A DNA stretch of 14,194 nt from CAVZLD01 sp964522605 (GTDB lineage: Bacteria; Planctomycetota; Planctomycetia; Pirellulales; Pirellulaceae): the NCBI GenBank assembly GCA_964522605.1, contig CAZFWV010000164.1, positions 1 through 14,194 of the forward strand, read 5' to 3'. Under the pieces are notes generated by a model. The model had not been told where the DNA came from. It did not search any database and saw only the letters and a list, made by a program, of their open reading frames with translations. Positions 1 to 5,400 of this stretch are shown one piece after another. The position numbers and the translations under genes are program-made. The number at the start of each line of letters is the position of its first letter. Position 1 is the first letter of the stretch.

Positions 1-52
1 CTGGAGACTGGAGACTAAAGCCTGCAGCCTGCAGCCTGCAGCCTACAGCCTT
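1..52. repeat. Tandem heptamer repeats (CTGGAGA x2, GCCTGCA x4)
   Basis: Two copies of CTGGAGA (1-14) are followed by GCCTGCA at 20-26, 27-33 and 34-40, a one-base variant GCCTACA at 41-47 and a partial GCCTT at 48-52. The array ends 30 bases before the start of the small membrane protein gene and may continue to the left of the window. It has no evident coding role; it looks like a simple intergenic satellite. Confidence 0.85.
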
Positions 53-82
53 CCACAACCTGCGGCGAAGGAGAGGCAGCCG

Positions 83-451
83 GTGATCAATCAACTACCC
101 CTGTTGTATCTGATTGCTCCCTTTCTCCATTTCATGGTCTATCTGGGAATGCTCATCATCGCCCTGACGCGGGCCGGTCGGAATCCGCGTGGGAGTGCAT
201 TCGTGGCGGCGGCCTCGATCATCATGTTGATCGGGCTGGGGATTTCGAGTTTTGCTCCGCTCGTTCTCGGTCGTCTGCTGCGCCCCGAAAACATCGTTGT
301 CTCCATGGGGGGTGTCTATCTGTTTTCTTCGGTTCTCTCCTGCCTGGGGTTGATTCTGCTGACCGCCGCGGCGCTCGGCGAACGGACGCCGTCCGAACGG
401 ACGCCGTCCGAACGACCCTTTTCGACGCCTCCGTCGCGCGACCCGCGGTAA
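83..451 (+). CDS. Small hypothetical membrane protein with three predicted helices
   Basis: This 122-residue protein is not recognised as a member of a named family. Three hydrophobic stretches are visible, at about residues 5-28, 38-62 and 72-98, so it is probably an integral inner-membrane protein. A short arginine-rich loop (RAGRNPRG) sits between helices 1 and 2. The C-terminal 25 residues are hydrophilic and hold a duplicated ERTPS unit. The GTG start is supported by AAGGAGAGG at 68-76, six bases upstream. The gene converges on the HEAT-repeat gene, with only 60 bases between the two stop codons and no convincing terminator there. It could be a standalone gene or the last gene of an operon that lies to the left of the window. 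Function unknown. Confidence 0.7.
   Translation: MINQLPLLYLIAPFLHFMVYLGMLIIALTRAGRNPRGSAFVAAASIIMLIGLGISSFAPLVLGRLLRPENIVVSMGGVYLFSSVLSCLGLILLTAAALGERTPSERTPSERPFSTPPSRDPR
380..414 (+). repeat. In-frame 15-bp tandem duplication
   Basis: The unit GAACGGACGCCGTCC occurs at 380-394 and 395-409 and a third copy begins at 410-414. It lies in the C-terminal tail of the membrane protein and encodes ERTPS twice, followed by ERP. Because the unit is a multiple of three, copy-number change would not shift the frame. Confidence 0.85.
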
Positions 452-511
452 GAGACCAGCGCTCCATAATCGCGTACGGTCAATCTCATGCAGTTCAGTT
501 CGCTTAACTGG

Positions 512-1009
512 CTACGCGCGCTCGATCGCTTGCAGCGCTTCCTGCGCCAACCGTGCGGTGCGGGGATCGGAGCAGATCGAAGCCTCTTGCAGTTGTTTCT
601 TTGCGCCTTGCGCGGCGGGTCCGATCTGTCCGAGTGCCCAGGCGGCCCGCTGTCGGACCGGTGGATGGATGGATTTTTCCACCGCTTGCGCCAAGGCCTC
701 GACAGCATCGGCTGCATCCTGTTGCAGTCGACCCAAGAGGGTTGCGGACCAGTAGGCCGACAGTTCATGATCCGTGGCCAGCAGTCGACAGATCGCGGGA
801 AGATCATCTGCCGGAGGAGGTCCCATCTGCTCGAGAGCGGCGACAACCCACTCGCGTAGCGCCTCGTCCTCCACTTCACACGCTTGCAGCAGCGCGACAG
901 CGGCGGGCGATGCTTCTTCGCCCCACTCGGCGAGTGTCTCTGCGGCCGCACGCTGACGTTCAAGATCCTTACTACCGAGCTGTTCGATCAAGGAAGCCAG
1001 GTCAGCCAT
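512..1009 (-). CDS. HEAT-repeat domain protein
   Basis: The 165-residue product is almost entirely helical and shows about four HEAT-like (PBS-lyase-type) repeats at residues 13-45, 50-83, 85-120 and 122-160, with typical signatures such as RQRAAAETLAEWG and VRQRAAWALGQIG. No signal peptide or membrane segment is seen, so it is probably a cytoplasmic protein-protein interaction scaffold; the partner cannot be read from the sequence. The start chosen is the ATG at 1007-1009 on the reverse strand, which has AAGGA eight bases upstream and begins the repeat-like part (MADLASLIEQLG). The frame stays open for another 47 codons upstream, to 1150, but that extension is low-complexity and basic, and I take it to be non-coding. 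It is divergent from the DNase I-like gene and convergent with the small membrane protein gene. Confidence 0.8.
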   Translation of the reverse strand: MADLASLIEQLGSKDLERQRAAAETLAEWGEEASPAAVALLQACEVEDEALREWVVAALEQMGPPPADDLPAICRLLATDHELSAYWSATLLGRLQQDAADAVEALAQAVEKSIHPPVRQRAAWALGQIGPAAQGAKKQLQEASICSDPRTARLAQEALQAIERA

Positions 1010-1157
1010 TCGACAGATCCTTTCCGTGGTTTTCCGCGTTCCTCCGCGGCTCTTCTTCCATCCCCGATCCCCAGCATCGGTCCTTCTGCCTCCGACGGCA
1101 TGGTGCGACAGTCGTGCTGTCATGTCACGCGGCGTCCCAGATTCATCCAAGAATGCG

Positions 1158-1211
1158 CCGTAGTTAATGATCGTCGAGATCCGATCATTTCCGTAGTTAC
1201 CGTTTACGTAA
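1158..1211. promoter_or_regulatory. Operator-like inverted repeat in divergent spacer
   Basis: AATGATCG (1166-1173) and CGATCATT (1182-1189) form a perfect 8-bp inverted repeat with an 8-base spacer. It is flanked by two identical copies of CCGTAGTTA (1158-1166 and 1191-1199), and the palindrome TTACGTAA follows at 1204-1211. The element lies between two divergent genes, 98 bases upstream of the nuclease ATG and about 150 bases upstream of the HEAT-repeat ATG, a usual place for a dimeric regulator to bind. No matching regulator is encoded in the window, and I could not pick out convincing -35/-10 boxes for either gene. Confidence 0.4.
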
Positions 1212-1308
1212 GGTGCTACGTTTTTTCAGGCAGCGTGTTTTCCCATCCGATGCATGCGTTGCCTGGTCCCGACACGGGTCTCGCACGACTGCAGTTACGC
1301 TCGATTCA

Positions 1309-2412
1309 ATGGCAAAGAAGAAGAAATCCAAGAGTGGACCATTGCGTCGGCTATTCACTTGGCTGGCGACGCTGTTGACCAGTCTGGGATTGGGCGGCTG
1401 GGCCTATCCGGATTTGCCGGTGGTGGGCAAGGCGGTGCAGTCGGGCTGGGATTGGGTCTCGGGCGATCAGCCTCTGACGGCGGCTTTGCCAGAGGGTGGT
1501 CTGCTGGACGGTCTTTCCGCCGCGTTGTCCGGTGGCTCGGGTGCTGCTGCGACGACGCATTACGTCAGCAACTCACCTCCACCCTCGCTGCAACCGGGCG
1601 AGGCGATCTCGATTTGCAGCTTCAATATCCAGGTGTTTGGCACCTCAAAGATGCAGAAGACCGAGGTCGTTCAGGCATTGGTTCAGATCGTGCGACAGTT
1701 CGATCTGGTGGCAATCCAGGAGGTGCGCAGCCAGGACGACAATCTGATTCCGACGTTTGTGCAGATGATTAACTCTGAGGGTCTGCGCTATCACTATGCG
1801 ATCGGTCCCCGCTTGGGACGCACGTCGAGTACCGAGCAGTACGTGTTCGTGTTCAATACTGATCGGATTGAGATCGATCCGAATTCGATCCTGACGATGG
1901 AGGATCCGAACGACCTGTTGCACCGCGAACCGCTTCTCGCTCGTTTCCGCGCTCGAACGATGGATCCGGCGTATGGGTTCACGTTCTGGATGATTAACGT
2001 CCACACAGACCCGGATGAAGTCAAGACCGAGGTGGATGCACTCGCGGACGCGTTCATGTCGGTGCAGCAACGAGGCTGGGGCGAGGACGACGTGATTCTG
2101 CTGGGCGATCTGAATGCGAGCGAAACGCAATTGGGGCGCCTTGGTCAGTTGCCCGGTATGCGCTACGTGATCTCCGGCATTCCCACCAACACGCGCGGTA
2201 CGAAGACCTACGACAACATCGTGTTCGACGGTCGGGCAACCGTTGAATTCACCGGTCAGGCTGGGGTCCTGAACATGCAACAGCTGTTTGGGATCACGGA
2301 CGAACAGGCGCTCAAAATCTCCGACCATCAGCCGGTCTGGGCGCTGTTCAGCTGCTATGAGAACAGTCGCGGCGATGCGATTCTGGCGCAGCAGTCGGGC
2401 GGCCGGCGGTAA
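1309..2412 (+). CDS. Secreted or membrane-anchored DNase I-like endonuclease (endonuclease/exonuclease/phosphatase family)
   Basis: The product is predicted to be a divalent-metal-dependent phosphodiesterase, probably a DNA endonuclease. Family residues are visible in order: SFNIQVFG (residues 104-111, N106), AIQEV (E138), TEQYVF (E176), NVHTD (H232), LLGDLNA (D267, N269), TYDNIV (D302) and SDHQPVWA (D339, H340). The spacing and wording are closer to true DNase I than to exonuclease III or sphingomyelinase relatives. The N-terminus is MAKKKKSKSG followed by a hydrophobic helix at about residues 17-35, so the enzyme should be exported or anchored in the membrane. A linker of about 65 residues, rich in Gly, Ala and Ser, precedes the catalytic domain. 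The ATG at 1309 is chosen because it gives this anchor; the frame is open to 1213 and there is no clear ribosome-binding site. Total length is 367 residues. A scavenging or exopolymer-processing role is inferred. Confidence 0.85.
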   Translation: MAKKKKSKSGPLRRLFTWLATLLTSLGLGGWAYPDLPVVGKAVQSGWDWVSGDQPLTAALPEGGLLDGLSAALSGGSGAAATTHYVSNSPPPSLQPGEAISICSFNIQVFGTSKMQKTEVVQALVQIVRQFDLVAIQEVRSQDDNLIPTFVQMINSEGLRYHYAIGPRLGRTSSTEQYVFVFNTDRIEIDPNSILTMEDPNDLLHREPLLARFRARTMDPAYGFTFWMINVHTDPDEVKTEVDALADAFMSVQQRGWGEDDVILLGDLNASETQLGRLGQLPGMRYVISGIPTNTRGTKTYDNIVFDGRATVEFTGQAGVLNMQQLFGITDEQALKISDHQPVWALFSCYENSRGDAILAQQSGGRR

Positions 2413-2481
2413 CGGATCCCAAACGCACGAACCTGGGGATCCCGTTCATTCTGGTGGTGCGAAGCAGTCGCGTTCAGAATG
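2411..2481 (+). terminator. Two adjacent hairpins after the nuclease stop
   Basis: AACGGATCCC (2411-2420, overlapping the stop codon) pairs with GGGATCCCGTT (2436-2446) with one bulged base and a 15-base loop. Directly after it, CATTCTG (2447-2453) pairs with CAGAATG (2475-2481) around an inner GCGA/TCGC stem (2459-2462 and 2468-2471). There is no T-run, so this is terminator-like structure rather than a classical intrinsic terminator. Confidence 0.4.
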
Positions 2482-2601
2482 CTTATCGCTGGAAAATCAT
2501 TCCCCGCTTCCGTAGTGCGTTCGCTTGATGCGGTTATTCGACCGCCTCGACACGACCTGCTTACCTCGTGATTGATTTCACGATTTCACCGAATGCAACG
2601 C

Positions 2602-2629
2602 TTGACACGTTAGACACCTGGTTCATACT
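2602..2629 (+). promoter_or_regulatory. Candidate sigma-70-type promoter
   Basis: A perfect TTGACA (2602-2607) is separated by 16 bases from CATACT (2624-2629), which matches the -10 consensus at four of six positions. Transcription would start near 2636, exactly at the first hairpin of the structured region. It points toward the PEP-CTERM gene, whose ATG is about 265 bases further on. Planctomycete promoters often fit the consensus poorly, so the call is tentative. Confidence 0.35.
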
Positions 2630-2633
2630 GCAA

Positions 2634-2831
2634 ATTCAGGTTGGCAAACCGCGTAACTTTGTTGGTTTGCCTGAATCAATGGAGTGTCCCGTTTTCTGGA
2701 GTGAGCCTAATTAACGAAACTGAAGTGGAGGTACCGCCACTGACTCGTACCTGAGAACGTCAACACCTGTATCGCCCTGGATGGCTTGACTGGTCATTCG
2801 TGAAGCGGTTCGCGTGTTGACGTTTTTTTTT
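2634..2831 (+). ncRNA. Possible structured leader or small RNA ending in a terminator-like stem
   Basis: Three inverted repeats follow one another. First, ATTCAG (2634-2639) plus GCAAACC (2644-2650) pair with GGTTTGC (2664-2670) plus CTGAAT (2671-2676), a 13-bp stem with a 4-base bulge and a 13-base loop. Second, an 18-bp near-palindrome at 2724-2741 is centred on GGTACC with one mismatched pair. Third, AACGTCAACAC (2756-2766) pairs perfectly with GTGTTGACGTT (2814-2824) around a 47-base loop, and the T-run 2823-2831 begins within the last two bases of that arm. TGGAGTG is also repeated at 2680-2686 and 2697-2703. The stem plus T-run resembles an intrinsic terminator, which would make the whole a small RNA of about 195 bases or an attenuated leader. 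No known riboswitch consensus was matched. Confidence 0.35.
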
Positions 2832-2901
2832 GGGGCGGGGCGGATCCTGTGATTTCTTTCCAACGGTTGGGATTTCTGTTTTTGCATCTGGAGTAAGTTT
2901 C

Positions 2902-4779
2902 ATGAGAATTCTCACAATGCTCGCGGGGGCTGCGCTACTCAGCTGGGCCCTCGTCACGCCCGCGGCGGCGGAGATCATTCGTCTGGAGGCAGAGGACTAC
3001 AAGGATGGCGGCCAAGGAGTTGGCTTTAACGATAACGATCCGGATACGAACAACGGTGGCCAATACCGCACTGCAGCCGGGGACGGTGTCGACATCGAGG
3101 CGGCGTCGGAAGGCGGGTTCAACGTCGGTTGGACCGGCGGTGGGGAATGGTTCTACATGACCACCGATACCACCCCAGGCCCGTGGGTGAATGATCCCGT
3201 CTTCACCACGGGTGGTAACTACAAGTTGGAAGCGCGCGTCGCTTCCGATCCGGGTGGCAATCATCGATTCAAGATTGAAGTCGGTGGTCCCGGCGGTGCG
3301 ATTCAACCGATCGTGACCGGTCCGACCGGTGGCTGGCAGACTTGGGCCTCCGTGAACACGGTCATTGGCCCGATTCCGGCCGGGGCCCAGACGGTTCGCT
3401 TGCTTGCCGATACGGACGGCTTCAACATTAACTGGATCGAGCTGACGCCGACGGCGGACCCGCTTCCTAGCCTTGTCGCTCCTCCGGGACCCTCGGGGGG
3501 AGCCGGCTACATGGGCGTTCGTGAGGTGATCGATAACGGCGGAATCGGTGACCAGGATGCGGCGTACACGTCGCTTGCTTCGGGCACTGGTACGATCGTG
3601 GATTACACGGCCAGCGTGCTGAACATTCAGGATAGTGGCGGCGGCGGAAATTTTGGCAATGACGATACCTATGGTGTTGTTACCGCCGGTCTCGTGGCCA
3701 AAGAAAGTGTCGATAACATTTCGCTCGTGGCCAAAGGCACCCTCCGCATTCCGGAAGGACAGGGTGGCGACTGGACGTTCGGCGTCAACAGTGATGACGG
3801 CTTCACGCTGCAGATTCCCGGACACGACTTCACGTCGATTTCGGGTGGCGGAGAAATCCGACAACTGTCCAACGGCAACGCACTGCAGTTCTGGGGTGGC
3901 CGCGGAACGGCCGACACGCTGGGTGTGATCAACCTGCCTGCCGGTGACTATCCGTTCTGGCTCACCCACCACGAAGGTGGCGGTGGAGCTGCGGTGGAGT
4001 TCTTTGCCGCTCCCGGTGCACAGACCAGCTTCAATTCGGACCTCTTCCGCTTGGTCGGTGACACCACGCTGATCCCGGAGCGCGTCTACAGGCAGGTCGC
4101 GCAGTTGACGAGCGACGCCCGTGTTATCAACGGTGCGTCGATCGGCGACATTAGCGCACCCGATGCGATCGCTCGAACGCGGGATTCGGTCAATGCGGCG
4201 CTGGCGGACTGGGCCAATGCCGCCAAGGGAGTTGCCGACACCCTGGTAATCCCCGAAGGCGATATGCCCAATGGCGGTGGCGACAACTACACGACCGGAA
4301 TCTTCGGTGAGTTCGCCGTGCTCGACACGGACGGACAACCCGGCGAGGTCATGACGTTCGCTCTGCGGACGGATGATGGTTCGCAGCTGCGGATCATCGG
4401 GCAGGACTTCACCGCTGTCAGTTCCGCGAGCGGACAAGGCACACTCGTCGACGTGAATGGCGACATGGCTCTGACCGCTGAATTCCCGACTGGCGACGCT
4501 AACACGTTCGGCCTGATTACGCTGAACGAAGGCGTGTATGCGTTCGAAGCTCTGCACTACGAGGGCGGTGGCGGATCGCAGGTGGAGATCTATGCGGTTG
4601 CCGGCGATTGGCTGGCGGGTTTCCCGCGAGGCCTCATGCCGCTGACGACGGACACCTTAAGTCCGGTGATCATTCCCGGATCTCAGGGTCTGGAACTCGT
4701 TCCCGAACCATCCAGCCTCGTGCTGGCCGGGCTGGGGATGCTGAGCCTGATCGGTTTGATCCGTCGCCGAAACGGCTAG
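2902..4779 (+). CDS. PEP-CTERM surface protein with CBM6-like and two PA14-like domains
   Basis: The 625-residue product begins with a signal peptide (MRILTMLAGAALLSWALVTP, probable cleavage after AAA at residue 23). Residues 24-185 resemble a CBM6 carbohydrate-binding domain (LEAEDY, GGEWFYM, YKLEARVAS, FNINWIEL). Two related PA14-like modules follow, at about 200-380 and 395-570, with the shared signatures VNSDDGF/RTDDGSQLRI and HHEGGGG/HYEGGGG. The C-terminus is a PEP-CTERM sorting signal: VPEPSS at 600-605, a hydrophobic helix, then RRR. The protein should therefore be exported, processed by an exosortase and retained at the cell surface; no exosortase gene is in the window. The ATG at 2902 has GGAG eight bases upstream and gives the signal peptide; an in-frame upstream extension to 2830 is rejected. 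The role is probably glycan binding or matrix structure, without catalytic residues that I can see. Confidence 0.88.
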   Translation: MRILTMLAGAALLSWALVTPAAAEIIRLEAEDYKDGGQGVGFNDNDPDTNNGGQYRTAAGDGVDIEAASEGGFNVGWTGGGEWFYMTTDTTPGPWVNDPVFTTGGNYKLEARVASDPGGNHRFKIEVGGPGGAIQPIVTGPTGGWQTWASVNTVIGPIPAGAQTVRLLADTDGFNINWIELTPTADPLPSLVAPPGPSGGAGYMGVREVIDNGGIGDQDAAYTSLASGTGTIVDYTASVLNIQDSGGGGNFGNDDTYGVVTAGLVAKESVDNISLVAKGTLRIPEGQGGDWTFGVNSDDGFTLQIPGHDFTSISGGGEIRQLSNGNALQFWGGRGTADTLGVINLPAGDYPFWLTHHEGGGGAAVEFFAAPGAQTSFNSDLFRLVGDTTLIPERVYRQVAQLTSDARVINGASIGDISAPDAIARTRDSVNAALADWANAAKGVADTLVIPEGDMPNGGGDNYTTGIFGEFAVLDTDGQPGEVMTFALRTDDGSQLRIIGQDFTAVSSASGQGTLVDVNGDMALTAEFPTGDANTFGLITLNEGVYAFEALHYEGGGGSQVEIYAVAGDWLAGFPRGLMPLTTDTLSPVIIPGSQGLELVPEPSSLVLAGLGMLSLIGLIRRRNG

Positions 4780-4828
4780 GAGCAAACCGGACACGACGAA
4801 CCGTGTCCTTGAATCGTAGACAACAAAA

Positions 4829-4867
4829 GGCCGCCGAGATGTTTCCATCATTTCGGCGGCCTCTTTT
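4829..4867 (+). terminator. Intrinsic terminator of the PEP-CTERM gene
   Basis: GGCCGCCGA (4829-4837) pairs perfectly with TCGGCGGCC (4853-4861). The stem is extended inside by GATG/CATC around a TTTC loop, with a 3-base bulge. It is preceded by AAAA and followed by TCTTTT. It lies 49 bases after the stop codon. Confidence 0.85.
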
Positions 4868-4924
4868 CGTTCATAGAATCCAACAATCGGCCGTCAGCGG
4901 GATTCGATAGGACGGAAGAAGGAA

Positions 4925-4998
4925 CCACGGATGAAACGGACGTGACGGATCAACACAGATCGATCTGTCCGAATCTGTCACGTCCGTTTCATCCGTGG
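4925..4998. repeat. 22-bp perfect inverted repeat with palindromic centre
   Basis: Arms at 4925-4946 and 4977-4998 are exact reverse complements. The 30-base spacer contains the perfect 14-bp palindrome ACAGATCGATCTGT (4955-4968). The left arm is itself made of a nine-base rhythm beginning ACGGATGAA, ACGGACGTG, ACGGATCAA. This looks like an intergenic repetitive element of the ACGGAT type that has been inverted on itself; it could also act as a bidirectional terminator. No open reading frame crosses it convincingly. Confidence 0.85.
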
Positions 4999-5179
4999 CT
5001 CCCTCTTCGTTTCTCATGCCGCGAAAACCAGCCGCGTTGACAGATCGTCAATCCGTTGTACCGGCTTTCTTTGCTTCCTCGTCCCCCCAAGCCAATCCAA
5101 GTCTTGGCGGATGCAGACGGCGATTTGCGCTTATCATCTCAGATCACGGCCCGAAAGTCCCTCCAGCCGGTGAAATCGT

Positions 5180-5208
5180 TTCACTATTCTTCACATTCAT
5201 GTCATAAT
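5180..5208 (+). promoter_or_regulatory. Possible promoter of the giant LEPR-XLL gene
   Basis: TTCACT (5180-5185, four of six consensus bases) is separated by 17 bases from CATAAT (5203-5208, five of six). This would give a 5' leader of about 185 bases before the ATG at 5401. Consensus matching alone is the basis. Confidence 0.3.
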
Positions 5209-5400
5209 CGATACAACCTCTAAGCTCAGGGAAATCTCCCTGCGGCTGGCGGTCGTGTCGGCCAATGTGGCTCCGGTTGGGCGGCAAAGTCGTGCGTCGC
5301 GGTCCCGGCGAACCTGCTGGAGATCGCAATCCGATACGCGGCGTGTTGTTCGTCGGACGACCGAGAATTGCTAATTTTCCTTAGCGCGGAAATCCTGCGT

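Larger units (their letters stand above)
2413..2901. other. 489-base intergenic region before the PEP-CTERM gene
   Basis: No credible coding sequence was seen on either strand. Going left to right it holds the hairpins after the nuclease stop (to 2481), about 120 bases with nothing recognised, a candidate promoter (2602-2629), a run of three inverted repeats ending in a T-run (2634-2831), and a 70-base untranslated leader with the ribosome-binding site GGAG at 2890-2893. Within the leader, CCAAC/GTTGG (2860-2870) is flanked by direct copies of GATTTCT (2851-2857 and 2871-2877). Confidence 0.7.
4780..5400. other. 621-base intergenic region before the giant LEPR-XLL gene
   Basis: It contains the terminator of the PEP-CTERM gene (4829-4867), a 22-bp inverted repeat (4925-4998), about 180 bases in which I see nothing (4999-5179), a possible promoter (5180-5208), and a leader of roughly 190 bases. 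The leader has a small perfect hairpin, CAGGGA (5227-5232) with TCCCTG (5237-5242). Short open frames here look random and lack ribosome-binding sites. Confidence 0.7.

Noticed and set aside
452..511. Possible bidirectional terminator between the convergent genes (CAGTT 496-500 with AACTG 506-510)
   Set aside because: A 5-bp AT-containing stem without a T-run on either strand is too weak to call.
2634..2780. Resemblance to c-di-GMP (GEMM) or TPP riboswitches (GGCAAACC at 2643-2650; CTGAGA at 2751-2756; ACACCTG at 2763-2769)
   Set aside because: Only short fragments match. The second GEMM half and the TPP pyrophosphate-sensor part (GGGTAATGCC-like) are missing, and the pairing partners differ.
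2830..2901. Upstream GTG start extending the PEP-CTERM protein by 24 residues
   Set aside because: It would bury the signal peptide behind a Gly-rich, partly hydrophobic stretch, it begins inside the T-run, and the ATG at 2902 has its own GGAG.
2935..4557. Long open frame (540 codons) on the reverse strand opposite the PEP-CTERM gene
   Set aside because: It lies wholly antisense to a gene with clear signal peptide, domains and PEP-CTERM signal. Its translation is low-complexity and rich in Arg, Val and His, with no recognisable domain. Long antisense frames are expected in GC-rich coding DNA.
5368..5400. TTG start adding 11 residues to the giant protein
   Set aside because: The ATG at 5401 gives the same residue numbering of LEPR-XLL as in the downstream paralog. 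The TTG has no ribosome-binding site. It cannot be fully excluded.
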